27,266 bases of DNA from an uncultured Bacillota bacterium (GCA_946638265.1 CAMPBN010000001.1:1-27266), one strand, 5' to 3'; shown: positions 1 to 8,564, numbered from the stretch's first letter. Numbers and translations: made by a program. Notes: generated by a model from the sequence alone, not told the origin.

Positions 1-1408
1 CGGTGGAGTCTGACAGTCTGCGTATCCTGCCCACATGCTCCGCCATGTTGGAAGTCATGCGACATGTGGCCCGGAAAAGCTTTTCTATTTCATCACCTGT
101 GCGAATGTCCAAAGCACGGAGCTCCTTCACATTTTCATCCATTACATTTTGCGGCAGGATTTCATCGCCAAATCTGTCCATACATTCGCTCATGCTGCGG
201 ATAGGAAGTACATCAAAAATATCCGTCATGTACAGCGCATAGGATATGATCAGCAGGAATATTCCCAAAAGTATCAGCGCTGTACGCAGGATAAAAGACT
301 TGAGTACCGGAGTCTGATATGCCAGCGAAGCCTCCACTTCCACCACAGCCACGACATTGTCGCCGTCGCCCGAAATCGGGGTGTCAACCGTCGCACGCCA
401 ATCCGAAAGTAGCCCAAACTCCGTGGATTTCTCACTCTCCACCGCAAAAGCGGTCATTCCTTCGAATTCACCGACACCCTTTATGGTGATTCGCTCCACA
501 CCAGGCATGTTGTCACAGATGCCTTGTACCATTGCCTCCATCCGGCCATAGCCCTCCACTCTTGCTCCCTTGAGCATGAATTGTCCAAGCTGCGCCGGAT
601 TCATCGACTTGGCGCAGAAAAGTCCTGCGCTACCGGCATTCTCTTCCATATACTGTTTTTCGGTATCGATGTAGATACCGGCGCCAACCAGGCCCATGAC
701 CAGAACAAGGATCAGCGGGGCGGTCAGCACTGCCAACGATGTACGCGTTCTGAGCGACATTTTCACATCGCGGGCGTCTGCACGGAGGCGGAGCATTTCC
801 TCGCCTGAAAGCGGTCTCTGCTTCCAGCCGGCATTCCAAATGCCAAGGCGCGTTTCTTCCGGGACAAAATGCAACAAAACAAGGGCTATTCCCGCAGAAA
901 TACCCTTGTCTATAAGATTCAATATTGTATTCACTCCAACAAAAGCCACTGCCTCGACGGTATCAAGTGCAGTAGCCGCAGAGGCCGTCATCTCCGCAAT
1001 CTGCGGGTTTTGCGGCGCGCCCAGCAGAGCCAGCTGAATCAGTGCTCCCGTGATGCCCGAGATCAGGGCCGCGCACATGATAAAAAAAGCCACGTTTAAC
1101 GGTCTCGGTTTTTTGAATATAATCGCACAAAGTGTTGTCAATACCGCTACCATGGCATTGACGAATGCAAAGTACAGTGTGATACCACTAAAGATCGCGC
1201 AAAAGGCGTTGGTGATTACTGCCACCAGAATGCCCGGGAAAAGCCCCGCCAATACGGCAGCGATCATGGTTCCCACCGTGTCCAAAAATAGCACCGTCTC
1301 AAGCTTGTCAGTTATAAAAAAGAGCAGGATGTTCAAGGCGATGCACAGCACCACCGATATTCTCCTTAGTCTGACAAACCTGCTGCTTCGATTTGATTTC
1401 AGTCTCAC
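1..1408 (-). CDS. Membrane sensor protein, N-terminal part (runs off left edge)
   Basis: The reading frame is open from a GTG at 1408 to the window edge (469 residues seen). The GTG has an AGGAGG seven bases upstream; there is no ATG with a comparable site. Residues about 15-185 are a bundle of hydrophobic helices resembling small-molecule transporter S-components (TVGTMIAAVLAGLFPGI at 44-60). A helix at 225-247 is followed by an extracytoplasmic stretch (about 250-370), another helix (372-393) and a HAMP-like linker (about 395-460). That layout is usual for membrane histidine kinases, SpoIIE-type phosphatases or nucleotide cyclases, but the output domain lies outside the window, so its activity cannot be stated. 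It has its own promoter at 1495-1523. Confidence 0.75.
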   Translation of the reverse strand, partial: MRLKSNRSSRFVRLRRISVVLCIALNILLFFITDKLETVLFLDTVGTMIAAVLAGLFPGILVAVITNAFCAIFSGITLYFAFVNAMVAVLTTLCAIIFKKPRPLNVAFFIMCAALISGITGALIQLALLGAPQNPQIAEMTASAATALDTVEAVAFVGVNTILNLIDKGISAGIALVLLHFVPEETRLGIWNAGWKQRPLSGEEMLRLRADARDVKMSLRTRTSLAVLTAPLILVLVMGLVGAGIYIDTEKQYMEENAGSAGLFCAKSMNPAQLGQFMLKGARVEGYGRMEAMVQGICDNMPGVERITIKGVGEFEGMTAFAVESEKSTEFGLLSDWRATVDTPISGDGDNVVAVVEVEASLAYQTPVLKSFILRTALILLGIFLLIISYALYMTDIFDVLPIRSMSECMDRFGDEILPQNVMDENVKELRALDIRTGDEIEKLFRATCRMTSNMAEHVGRIRRLSDST

Positions 1409-1494
1409 AACGCTTCCTCCTGCCGGAGCCGTTCGCCCCCGGCTCGCGCCGGCTGTTCTTACCGCTTTGATGCCGACGCCACTTCCCTAAGTAT

Positions 1495-1523
1495 ATTATA
1501 TAGCTGTCGCGAACGCTGTTCAA
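1495..1523 (-). promoter_or_regulatory. Sigma-A type promoter of the membrane sensor gene
   Basis: Minus strand reads TTGAAC (1523-1518), a 17-base spacer, then TATAAT (1500-1495). It lies about 85 bases before the GTG at 1408. Confidence 0.7.
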
Positions 1524-1534
1524 CGAAAATTCAG

Positions 1535-1559
1535 AAAAATTTCCGACAGGCGGATTTTT
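1535..1559 (-). terminator. Weak terminator-like hairpin after the hydrolase gene
   Basis: AAAAAT..CCG and CGGATTTTT arms with a two-base bulge follow the stop of the SGNH hydrolase. The stem is short and A/T-rich, so termination would be weak. Confidence 0.3.
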
Positions 1560-1563
1560 CCCT

Positions 1564-2205
1564 CTACCTGCTGCTTAAACTTTTGCATTTGGCTGCGATG
1601 GCCTCTGCCAGAGTAGCGTGTGACTCCGGCGAAAGATGCAGGGAGTCTTCGACAGAAGGTGGCGCGATCGGGCCTGCGTCCAGGAAGGCGCAGCCTCTCT
1701 CGGCCGCCACATTGGAGTAGAGGCGGCCGAGCTTCCACGAGCGCCCCACTGCGTTCTCGCGGAAGGAGCCGTAGAACGGCGAGGCTGCGATCCCGTCTCC
1801 GATCCAGGGCGGCGCCACCAGCAGGATCTGCGGCACGAAGCCCTGCTTCTCCTTTGTAAACTCCTTGATAATATCCACGAGTGCCGCAGCACCGGCCGCG
1901 ATCTCTTCGGGCGTCGCGTGAAAAATCTCTTTCATGTCGTTGCTGCCCAGCATCATAATCACGATGTCCAGCGGTTTGTGCGAATTCAGGCACGGACGCA
2001 GATAATCGCGGCCGTTCTTCCAGCCCTCGAGCGGGTCGTCAAACACGGTGGTGCGCCCGTTGCAGCCTTCTTCTATTATCTTATATTCTCTCCCCAGCAG
2101 CCTCTGCAGCTGCCCGGTCCAGCGCACATCTTCCGAATAGCGCAGCCCGTTTCTGGGGTCATAACCATAGGTATTGGAATCGCCATAACAAAGTACGTTT
2201 TTCAT
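1564..2205 (-). CDS. SGNH/GDSL-family hydrolase (esterase/acylhydrolase)
   Basis: A 213-residue protein with all conserved SGNH blocks visible: GDSN with nucleophile Ser10 near the N terminus, EGCNGRTT (46-53) containing the block II Gly, GSND (87-90) for block III, and DSLH (187-190) carrying the Asp and His of the triad. There is no signal peptide, so it should be cytoplasmic. The family hydrolyses ester bonds in lipids, acetylated sugars or thioesters; the substrate cannot be read from sequence. The GGAAGG in front of the ATG supports this start. An extended -10 promoter lies at 2286-2291. It is downstream of the pyr operon terminator and so is probably a separate unit. Confidence 0.88.
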   Translation of the reverse strand: MKNVLCYGDSNTYGYDPRNGLRYSEDVRWTGQLQRLLGREYKIIEEGCNGRTTVFDDPLEGWKNGRDYLRPCLNSHKPLDIVIMMLGSNDMKEIFHATPEEIAAGAAALVDIIKEFTKEKQGFVPQILLVAPPWIGDGIAASPFYGSFRENAVGRSWKLGRLYSNVAAERGCAFLDAGPIAPPSVEDSLHLSPESHATLAEAIAAKCKSLSSR

Positions 2206-2285
2206 TTTACCTTCCTTTTCGAATCATCTCAATTGCTCCAGCCTTATTACGATATCCCCCGATTCTCATCGCCAACCCCTCAGCC

Positions 2286-2294
2286 ATTATACCA
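2286..2294 (-). promoter_or_regulatory. Extended -10 promoter of the SGNH hydrolase gene
   Basis: Minus strand reads TGGTATAAT, an extended -10 element with no good -35 box. It is about 80 bases upstream of the hydrolase ATG and just beyond the pyr terminator. Confidence 0.5.
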
Positions 2295-2320
2295 CAAAAT
2301 TGTTTCACTTTGTATTTCCC

Positions 2321-2360
2321 AAAAAAGCGGCAGGCCCGGGCTTTCCCGGGCTGTCCTGCG
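2321..2360 (-). terminator. Rho-independent terminator of the pyr operon
   Basis: Downstream of pyrI the arms GCCCGGG (2334-2340) and CCCGGGC (2345-2351) pair across a four-base loop. A shorter outer stem extends the hairpin, and six T residues follow on the minus strand. Confidence 0.85.
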
Positions 2361-2424
2361 CTTTGTCTATTTATTCCCCCCGGCCCGGAATGGCACAACC
2401 AGGCCTGAAAGTCATATTGCAAAA

Positions 2425-2847
2425 CTATTTGATTCTGTGCTCTGCGTCGCAGTAGCAGCAGCGGTAGATCTTGCGTTCCTTGTCCACCAGTCTGAACTCG
2501 TGCACGATTTCCTGCTCCACGGATGTGATGCAGCGCGGATTCTTGCACTTTACCACGTTCACCAGCTTTTCAGGCAGCGCCATGTGGATCTTCTTCTCCA
2601 GTTTGCTGTCCTTGACGATGTTTACGGTGATGTTGGAATCCACATATCCCAGCACATCATAGTCCAGGTCCACTACTTCGTCGATCTTGATGATATCCTT
2701 TTTGCCATACTTTTCAGAGCTTGCATTCTGGATCATTGCCACTGTGTTGCTCAGCTTGTCAAGGCCCAGCATCTCATAAATCTCCATGCTCTTGCCTGCG
2801 CGAATGTGGTCCAGTACGATTCCGTTTCTAACTCCATCTATATTCAT
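2425..2847 (-). CDS. pyrI: Aspartate carbamoyltransferase regulatory subunit
   Basis: A 140-residue PyrI homologue. The N-terminal allosteric domain (about 1-90) contains the KIDEVVDLDYDVLGYVDSN stretch. The C-terminal zinc domain has Cys101-x4-Cys106 and Cys130-x2-Cys133, the four-cysteine spacing used to bind zinc and contact the catalytic PyrB chain. In the family PyrI binds CTP/ATP and gives feedback control of the aspartate transcarbamoylase holoenzyme. The ATG has a GGAGG eight bases upstream. It follows pyrB by 33 bases and is the last gene of the operon before the terminator. Confidence 0.96.
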   Translation of the reverse strand: MNIDGVRNGIVLDHIRAGKSMEIYEMLGLDKLSNTVAMIQNASSEKYGKKDIIKIDEVVDLDYDVLGYVDSNITVNIVKDSKLEKKIHMALPEKLVNVVKCKNPRCITSVEQEIVHEFRLVDKERKIYRCCYCDAEHRIK

Positions 2848-2880
2848 AGTATTTCCTCCTTGTATTTTACGATATATAAC

Positions 2881-3804
2881 TTATTTTACGATTCCCAGCA
2901 GGAACAGGATGAGCGCCATTCTGATGTGCTTGCCGCACAGTGCCTGGAAGAAGTAACATGCTCTCGGGTCATCGTCCACTTCCACGGAAATCTCGTTTAC
3001 TCTAGGCAGCGGGTGCATGATGGTCAGGTCTTTCTTGGCAGTCTCCAGCTTTTCCAGGTTGAGGATGTAGCTGTCCTTGAGTCTTACATAATCTTCTTCG
3101 TTGAAGAAACGTTCTCTCTGGATTCTGGTCATGTAGAGGATGTCCAGCTCCGGCATTGCATCTTCAAGAGACTCTGTTTCGCGCCATTCCACGCCCACTT
3201 CGTTCATCTTTTCCTTTACGTATTCAGGCACCTGCAGCTCTTCCGGTGAGATGAGCACAAACTTGATGTTCGGGTATCTGAGCATTGCCTCGATCAGGGA
3301 GTGCACTGTTCTGCCAAACTTCAGGTCACCGCAAAGGCCCACTGTCATGTTGTCCAGTCTGCCCTTCTTTCTCTTGATGGTGAGGAGGTCTGTCAGAGTC
3401 TGGGTCGGGTGGAAGTGGCCGCCGTCGCCTGCGTTGATGATAGGCACTGTGTTTCTCTTGGAAGCCACGATCGGTGCACCTTCCTTAGGGTGTCTCATGG
3501 CGATGATGTCCACATAGTTGCACACTGTCATGATAGTGTCGGATACGCTCTCGCCCTTGGCTGCAGAGCTGGAGTTGGCTGAGGAGAAGCCCAGCACGCT
3601 GCCGCCGAGTTCCAGCATGGCTGCTTCAAAGCTCAGTCTGGTACGCGTGGACGGCTCGAAGAACAGTGTTGCCAGTTTCTTGTGCTTGCAGATCTCATCG
3701 TACTTTTCGTGGTGCGCTACGATATCGTCTGCGATTTCGATCAGTTTGTTGATTTCTTCTACTGTGAAGTCTGTGATGTTGATAAGGTTTCTTACGTTCG
3801 ACAT
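2881..3804 (-). CDS. pyrB: Aspartate carbamoyltransferase catalytic subunit
   Basis: A 307-residue PyrB homologue catalysing carbamoyl phosphate + L-aspartate to N-carbamoyl-L-aspartate, the committed step of pyrimidine synthesis. The carbamoyl phosphate loop FFEPSTRTRLSFE is at 48-60, GDGGHFHPTQTLTDL at about 126-140 and HPLPR at 264-268. Length is normal for the family. An AAAGGA lies in front of the ATG. The adjacent pyrI implies a class with regulatory chains (c6r6-like) rather than the lone catalytic trimer of Bacillus. Placement of pyrBI at the 3' end of the operon differs from B. subtilis. Confidence 0.97.
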   Translation of the reverse strand: MSNVRNLINITDFTVEEINKLIEIADDIVAHHEKYDEICKHKKLATLFFEPSTRTRLSFEAAMLELGGSVLGFSSANSSSAAKGESVSDTIMTVCNYVDIIAMRHPKEGAPIVASKRNTVPIINAGDGGHFHPTQTLTDLLTIKRKKGRLDNMTVGLCGDLKFGRTVHSLIEAMLRYPNIKFVLISPEELQVPEYVKEKMNEVGVEWRETESLEDAMPELDILYMTRIQRERFFNEEDYVRLKDSYILNLEKLETAKKDLTIMHPLPRVNEISVEVDDDPRACYFFQALCGKHIRMALILFLLGIVK

Positions 3805-3872
3805 TTGGTATTCCTTTCCCTTTTTATAAAATTCACGCCTCGGCGTTTCCGCCTCAGGCCACTTTTAACTAA

Positions 3873-4508
3873 TTAATGCATCCAGCTCTCGTCGCTTGGA
3901 TTGTCGCGGAATTTCAGGATTTTGGCCGCGTCCTCTTTTTTGATGTATTCGGTCTCGGCTGCGACCTGCACCAATGCATCCAGGTCGCACAGGCTGACGT
4001 TTTTCACGTGCGCTTCCGCCATGCGGTCCAGCCCCTTTTTCATCCCGTAAGTGAAGATGCTGACTATGCCCAGCACCTCAGCTCCGGCCTCGCGGAGTAC
4101 GTTCACGGTGTCGATGGCCGAGCCTGCCGTGGATATAAGGTCTTCCACAACTACCACTTTCTGGCCCTTTTCCAGCTTTCCTTCAATCTGGTTGGTGCGG
4201 CCGTGATCCTTGGCAGAGCCTCTGACGTATCCCATCGGAAGTCCCATCAGGTGTCCTGTGATGGCTGCGTGCGCAATGCCCGCCGTACTGGTGCCCATCA
4301 AAACCTCCGCATCCGGATAATTTTCTTCGATGGCAGCCTTCAGGCCTTCCTCCACCTTGGTGCGAACCTCCGGTGCCGTCAGCGTCAGGCGGTTGTCGCA
4401 ATAAATCGGGCTCTTGATGCCGCTGGCCCATGTGAACGGTTCCTCCGGCCTCAGGAATACTGCCTGAATCGACAGCAGCCCTTCTGCAATCTCTCTTTTT
4501 CTGTCCAT
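3873..4508 (-). CDS. pyrE: Orotate phosphoribosyltransferase
   Basis: A 211-residue enzyme converting orotate and PRPP to OMP. The PRPP-binding motif VVVVEDLISTAGSAID is at 118-133, and KDHGR with its catalytic Lys/His lies near 101-105. An upstream ATG at 4529 would add seven residues, but it has no ribosome binding site. The ATG at 4508 has AGGAGG five bases upstream, inside that extension, so it is chosen. It is flanked by pyrF upstream and pyrB downstream in the same operon. Confidence 0.95.
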   Translation of the reverse strand: MDRKREIAEGLLSIQAVFLRPEEPFTWASGIKSPIYCDNRLTLTAPEVRTKVEEGLKAAIEENYPDAEVLMGTSTAGIAHAAITGHLMGLPMGYVRGSAKDHGRTNQIEGKLEKGQKVVVVEDLISTAGSAIDTVNVLREAGAEVLGIVSIFTYGMKKGLDRMAEAHVKNVSLCDLDALVQVAAETEYIKKEDAAKILKFRDNPSDESWMH

Positions 4509-4605
4509 TTTCTCCTCCTGTTTATCCATAGCTTTCTATCTGTATAAACGTATTCTTGTATTCAGGTATTATATGCATATCGGAATTCGGGTATTCTCGT
4601 AAACT

Positions 4606-5307
4606 TTAATCCACGAATTCACGTACGCAGCGTCGGTAGGCTTCCAGCGGATCGGCCGCCTGAGTGATCGGCCTGCCCACTACGATATAGTCAGAGCCCA
4701 GTTCCTTCGCTCTGGCCGGCGTAGTCACTCTGGACTGATCTCCTTTGTCGCTTTCTTCGAATCGCACGCCCGGTGTCACTGTCAGGAAACCTTTGTCCAC
4801 ACCTTCGTGCACCACCCCCGCCTCAAGCGGCGAGCACACCACTCCGTCCAGGCCGGCCGTCTTCGCGCTCTTTGCGTAGCTCATGACCACTTCGTTTATC
4901 GGCTTTTCAATGAGGATTTCCTTTTCCAGTCTCTCCTGGTCCGTGGAAGTCAGCTGCGTCACAGCGATGAGCAGCGGTCTGCTGCCATCCTCGCGAGTCA
5001 GTCCGCGAAGCGCCCCCTCCATCATCTTGACTGTCCCTGCCGCATGCAGGTTGGTCATATCCACATCCAGGCGCGAAAGCACTCTCATGGCCTTTTCCAC
5101 GGTGTTTGGAATATCGTGGAGCTTCAGGTCCAGGAAGATTTTGTGCCCTCTCTTTTTCAATTCTCTTACGATTTCCGGGCCTTCCGCATAAAAAAGTTCC
5201 ATACCGATCTTCACGAACGGCTTTTCACCTGCCGGGAAGCGGTCCAGAAATTTCAGGGTTTCTTCTTTGCTCGCAAAGTCGCAAGCCACGATCACGTCTT
5301 TTCCCAT
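4606..5307 (-). CDS. pyrF: Orotidine 5'-phosphate decarboxylase
   Basis: A 233-residue TIM-barrel enzyme decarboxylating OMP to UMP. The catalytic signature FLDLKLHDIPNTV is at 58-70, with Asp60, Lys62 and Asp65 forming the charged network. TPGVR and the phosphate-binding IVVGRPIT are near the C terminus. An AAAGGAG is at good distance from the ATG. Length is typical of the bacterial short form. It lies between pyrD and pyrE; the spacer to pyrD is unusually long and repetitive. Confidence 0.97.
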   Translation of the reverse strand: MGKDVIVACDFASKEETLKFLDRFPAGEKPFVKIGMELFYAEGPEIVRELKKRGHKIFLDLKLHDIPNTVEKAMRVLSRLDVDMTNLHAAGTVKMMEGALRGLTREDGSRPLLIAVTQLTSTDQERLEKEILIEKPINEVVMSYAKSAKTAGLDGVVCSPLEAGVVHEGVDKGFLTVTPGVRFEESDKGDQSRVTTPARAKELGSDYIVVGRPITQAADPLEAYRRCVREFVD

Positions 5308-5354
5308 ACTTTTCTCCTTTCGATATTTCTATTTCTCGCTTTTTCCGTATTTGC

Positions 5355-5439
5355 TCTGTATTTTTTATAATTACTCTATATTTCCTGTATTTTTTATATT
5401 TGCTCTAAATTTCCTATATTTTTTACATTTGCTTCTTTT
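5355..5439. repeat. 29-bp imperfect tandem repeat in the pyrD-pyrF spacer
   Basis: Three units of about 29 bp (5355-5383, 5384-5412, 5413-5439) share the pattern CCTGTATTTTTTATATTTGC then TCTAAATTT, with a few substitutions. On the operon mRNA this is an A-rich stretch between pyrD and pyrF. A second small duplication, CATTAATGTG twice (5460-5479), abuts the pyrD stop codon. No function is apparent; slippage is the simplest origin. Confidence 0.75.
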
Positions 5440-5479
5440 GAGTAATTTTCGTTTTTTCGCATTAATGTGCATTAATGTG

Positions 5480-6415
5480 CTAGTGCGCTGCGCCGATAAT
5501 TTCCTTTAGGCTGCTGATGCCGTATTTTTCCATAACTTCCGGCAGCTCTTCCACTATCTTTTTGGACACCCAAGGGTCTGTCAGGTTGGCGGCTCCCACG
5601 CCCACTGCAGTGGCTCCCGCCATCATCATTTCAATGGCGTCCTTGGCGCTGCTGACGCCGCCCATGCCCACAATCGGGATTTTCACGGCTTCATAGACCT
5701 GGTAGACCATGCGCAGCGCCACCGGGAAGATGGCCGAGCCGCTGAAACCGCCCATTTTGTTGGCGATGACCGGCTTTTTGGTTTTCAGGTCGATGCGCAT
5801 CCCCAGCAGGGTGTTGGTCAGGCTGATGCCGTCCGCCCCGCCTTCTTCGCAGGCTCTCGCGATGGCTACGATATCTGTCACATTTGGCGAAAGCTTCATG
5901 ATGACAGGTTTGTCTGCCACTTTTTTTACCGCTTCCGTGACTTTTTTCGCCATCTGCGGGTCCGTGCCGAAGGCCATGCCGCCGCCGTGCACGTTCGGGC
6001 AGCTGATGTTTACTTCAAACCAGCCGATCTGATCCTGCCCGCTCAGGATTTCCACCGTTTTGGCGTAGTCTTCCACGGAAAACCCGCTGATGTTGGCCAT
6101 CACAGGCTTGTGGAAAAATTTCTTCATATCCGGGAGTTCTTTGTCCCGTACGGCGATCACGCCCGGGTTTTGGAGTCCCACAGCGTTGATCATGCCGTTT
6201 GGCGTTTCCGCTATGCGCGGAGTGGGATTGCCGAATCTCGGCTCCAGTGTGGTGCCCTTGAAACTGAACGTTCCGAGGATATTGATATCATAGAGCTCGC
6301 TGAATTCTTTGCCGTAGCCGAAGGTGCCCGAGGCCGGGATAATCGGATTTTCCAGTTCGATGCCCAGGAGATCTACCCGTGTGTCGCGGCTCGCAGCTTT
6401 TGTTTCATTTACCAT
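5480..6415 (-). CDS. pyrD: Dihydroorotate dehydrogenase B (NAD+), catalytic subunit
   Basis: A 311-residue FMN TIM-barrel enzyme oxidising dihydroorotate to orotate. NISCPN carries the class 1 catalytic Cys (Cys139 from the chosen start). The C-terminal GMGGVSSAKDAIEM and GATAVGVG stretches match the FMN phosphate site. An upstream ATG at 6454 exists, but the ATG at 6415 has GGGAGG just before it and overlaps the pyrK stop by seven bases, which fits translational coupling. The adjacent pyrK makes this the heterotetrameric class 1B enzyme that passes electrons to NAD+. Confidence 0.96.
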   Translation of the reverse strand: MVNETKAASRDTRVDLLGIELENPIIPASGTFGYGKEFSELYDINILGTFSFKGTTLEPRFGNPTPRIAETPNGMINAVGLQNPGVIAVRDKELPDMKKFFHKPVMANISGFSVEDYAKTVEILSGQDQIGWFEVNISCPNVHGGGMAFGTDPQMAKKVTEAVKKVADKPVIMKLSPNVTDIVAIARACEEGGADGISLTNTLLGMRIDLKTKKPVIANKMGGFSGSAIFPVALRMVYQVYEAVKIPIVGMGGVSSAKDAIEMMMAGATAVGVGAANLTDPWVSKKIVEELPEVMEKYGISSLKEIIGAAH

Positions 6416-7209
6416 GCGATCTCCTCCCTTCCGAAAACAGGACCTTCCTTGCATACTCTCTTGTAGCTGCCATCAGCCATTTTCATGCTGCATCCCATGC
6501 AGGCGCCGAAGCCGCAGCCCATGCGCTCTTCGAATGAATATTCGCCGTCCGACTTTGCGGTCTTTTCGATGGCTCGCAGCATCGGCAGCGGGCCGCATGC
6601 ATAAAAGTAGGTGTATTCCAGTTTGGCCAGCACATCGGTGACGAAGCCTTTTTCGCCCACGCTGCCGTCTGCTGTGGCCACATGCACTTCGGCGCCCAGC
6701 GCCTCAAATTTTTCTTGGTAAAAAATCTCGTCTTTGGTGTTAAAACCCAGGATTACCTGTACTTTTTTCCCGCCGCTCGCCATCAGGGCTTTGCAGAGGG
6801 CGTACATCGGCGGGATTCCCGCGCCGCCCCCTATCAGGACCGGCGCATCGCCGGCTTTTTCCTGTGCATAGCCGTTGCCCAGGCCTGTCAGGACGCTAAG
6901 CTGCGTGCCGGCGCCCAGGGCCGCCATCTTTTCGGTGCCCTCACCCACGGCTTTGTAGACCAGGGTGAGGCGGCCCTGCGCGGCGCTGCCGGCCGTGGCC
7001 TGTTCGGCAGCGCCGCGGCCATCTCGGTGGGCGCTCCCGGTTTCGTAGTCGCACACCGAGATGGGGCGCCGGAGGAAAAAGCCCTCCAGCTTCAGATTCA
7101 CAAACTGGCCCGGCTTTTCGATGGCAGTCGTATCGCCGGCCAGCACCATCTCATAGGTGTTTTTGGCTATTTTTTTATTCTCTCTGATTTCGAAAATTGC
7201 TTCTTTCAT
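6409..7209 (-). CDS. pyrK: Dihydroorotate dehydrogenase B, electron transfer subunit
   Basis: A 266-residue PyrK homologue carrying FAD and a [2Fe-2S] cluster, moving electrons from PyrD to NAD+. RRPISVCDY (47-55) is the FAD-binding motif and GGGAGIPPMY (127-136) the nucleotide-binding turn. The cluster ligands are Cys232-x4-Cys237-x2-Cys240-x12-Cys253. Odd: residues about 56-79, between the FAD motif and the LTLVYK strand, form a Gly/Ala-rich stretch longer than this loop normally is, and its DNA contains a 12-bp perfect inverted repeat (6979-6990/7006-7017). It overlaps pyrD and lies 83 bases after pyrC. Confidence 0.94.
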   Translation of the reverse strand: MKEAIFEIRENKKIAKNTYEMVLAGDTTAIEKPGQFVNLKLEGFFLRRPISVCDYETGSAHRDGRGAAEQATAGSAAQGRLTLVYKAVGEGTEKMAALGAGTQLSVLTGLGNGYAQEKAGDAPVLIGGGAGIPPMYALCKALMASGGKKVQVILGFNTKDEIFYQEKFEALGAEVHVATADGSVGEKGFVTDVLAKLEYTYFYACGPLPMLRAIEKTAKSDGEYSFEERMGCGFGACMGCSMKMADGSYKRVCKEGPVFGREEIAW

Positions 7210-7292
7210 TTTGCTTCTTTACGATTCTTTTCTTTCTATATTTTCTTTGTTTTCAGCTCTCTCATCGTCTATTTGCGATAGACTTTGCCTCT

Positions 7293-8522
7293 TTATTTCA
7301 AACGCGTCTCGTCCTTCCAGGCCGCTTTGCCGCTTGCCACGTTCAGCAGGCATCTGCCTTTGACTTTCCTCCCTGCAAACGGCGTAGCCCTTCCTTTGGT
7401 CTGAAACTCTTCCGGATCTATCTCATATTCTTTGCCGATTTCCCAAACCGCGAAATCTCTGATATCTTCCGCATCTTCCAGCCCAAAACGTTTTCTTGGA
7501 TTGACGCACATCAGCTGCAGGAGCTTCTCCAAATCGATGACATCCTTTTCCACCAGCTCCGTGTAGAGCACCGGAAAAGCGGTTTCCAGTCCGACTACGC
7601 CCATAGCACTGCCTGCAAGCCCTTTGGACTTTTCCTCCGCACTGTGCGGCGCGTGGTCCGTAGCTATGCAATCTATGGTCCCGTCCTTCAGCCCTTCTAT
7701 GAGGGCCTTGCGATCTTCTTCACTTCTGATCGGCGGATTCATCTTAAACCTGCCGTCTTCCTCCAGCATGCTGTCGTTCAGCACCAGGTAGTGCGGCGCC
7801 GTCTCGCATGTCACTTTCACACCCTTTTTCTTGGCTTCGCGTATGAGCTGTACACTTTCTTTTGTGGAAATATGGCATACATGATAATTACAGTTCGTTT
7901 TTTCCGCCAATCTCAGGTCTCGCTCTATCGGCTTCCACTCCGATTCGGATGAAATTCCTTTGTGCCCGTGAGCCTTTGCATATTCACCCGCGTGGATGTA
8001 TCCGCCGGCTCTCAATTCCAAATCTTCGCAATGCGCTACGATGAGCTTTCCCAGTTTCTTCGCTCTCTCCATCGCCTCTATCATCAAGGCCTCGTCGTTC
8101 AGCCCCACGCCATCATCGGAAAAAGCGCACACATCCTTCGCCATGCCCTCCAGGTCCGCCAGTTTTTCGCCCTTCTCGACCACTGTGATGGCGCCGTAAG
8201 GGATAACCCTGATTTTCGCGCCGCGCTTTATTGCATCCAGTTCTTCTTGCAGATGCTCTCTATCGTCCGGCACCGGCGAAAGATTCGGCATTGTCATCAC
8301 TACGCTGTAGCCGCCCCTGGCTGCAGCCGCGGTACCCGTTTCCATCGTTTCCTTATAAAAAAATCCCGGCTCTCTGAAATGTACATGTACATCTGCAAAG
8401 GACGGGACGGTAATAATATTTCCGGCAGCGATGCCGCTTTCGATTTTTTCAAATTCGCCAGGGGAGACAAATTCCCTGATTCGCTCTATGTCGCGGACTC
8501 TGTTTTTCAAAACTTCGCTCAT
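7293..8522 (-). CDS. pyrC: Dihydroorotase
   Basis: A 409-residue class I dihydroorotase, cyclising N-carbamoyl-aspartate to dihydroorotate. Metal and catalytic motifs are intact: DVHVHFREPG (44-53), HCED, CHISTKE and DHAPH. SDDGVG and the PHYLVLND region agree with the family. The ATG follows AAAGG. It is the first gene of the operon, immediately after the PyrR-type leader; B. subtilis instead starts its operon with pyrR-pyrP-pyrB. Confidence 0.96.
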   Translation of the reverse strand: MSEVLKNRVRDIERIREFVSPGEFEKIESGIAAGNIITVPSFADVHVHFREPGFFYKETMETGTAAAARGGYSVVMTMPNLSPVPDDREHLQEELDAIKRGAKIRVIPYGAITVVEKGEKLADLEGMAKDVCAFSDDGVGLNDEALMIEAMERAKKLGKLIVAHCEDLELRAGGYIHAGEYAKAHGHKGISSESEWKPIERDLRLAEKTNCNYHVCHISTKESVQLIREAKKKGVKVTCETAPHYLVLNDSMLEEDGRFKMNPPIRSEEDRKALIEGLKDGTIDCIATDHAPHSAEEKSKGLAGSAMGVVGLETAFPVLYTELVEKDVIDLEKLLQLMCVNPRKRFGLEDAEDIRDFAVWEIGKEYEIDPEEFQTKGRATPFAGRKVKGRCLLNVASGKAAWKDETRLK

Positions 8523-8564
8523 CTGCTTACCTTTCCTTGATATTGATTTGGGCTTTTACCCATG

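Noticed and set aside
1636..3249. Long plus-strand open frame (537 codons) across the SGNH, pyrI and pyrB genes
   Set aside because: It lies opposite three well-supported genes with clear motifs, lacks a ribosome site, and its translation has no recognisable domain.
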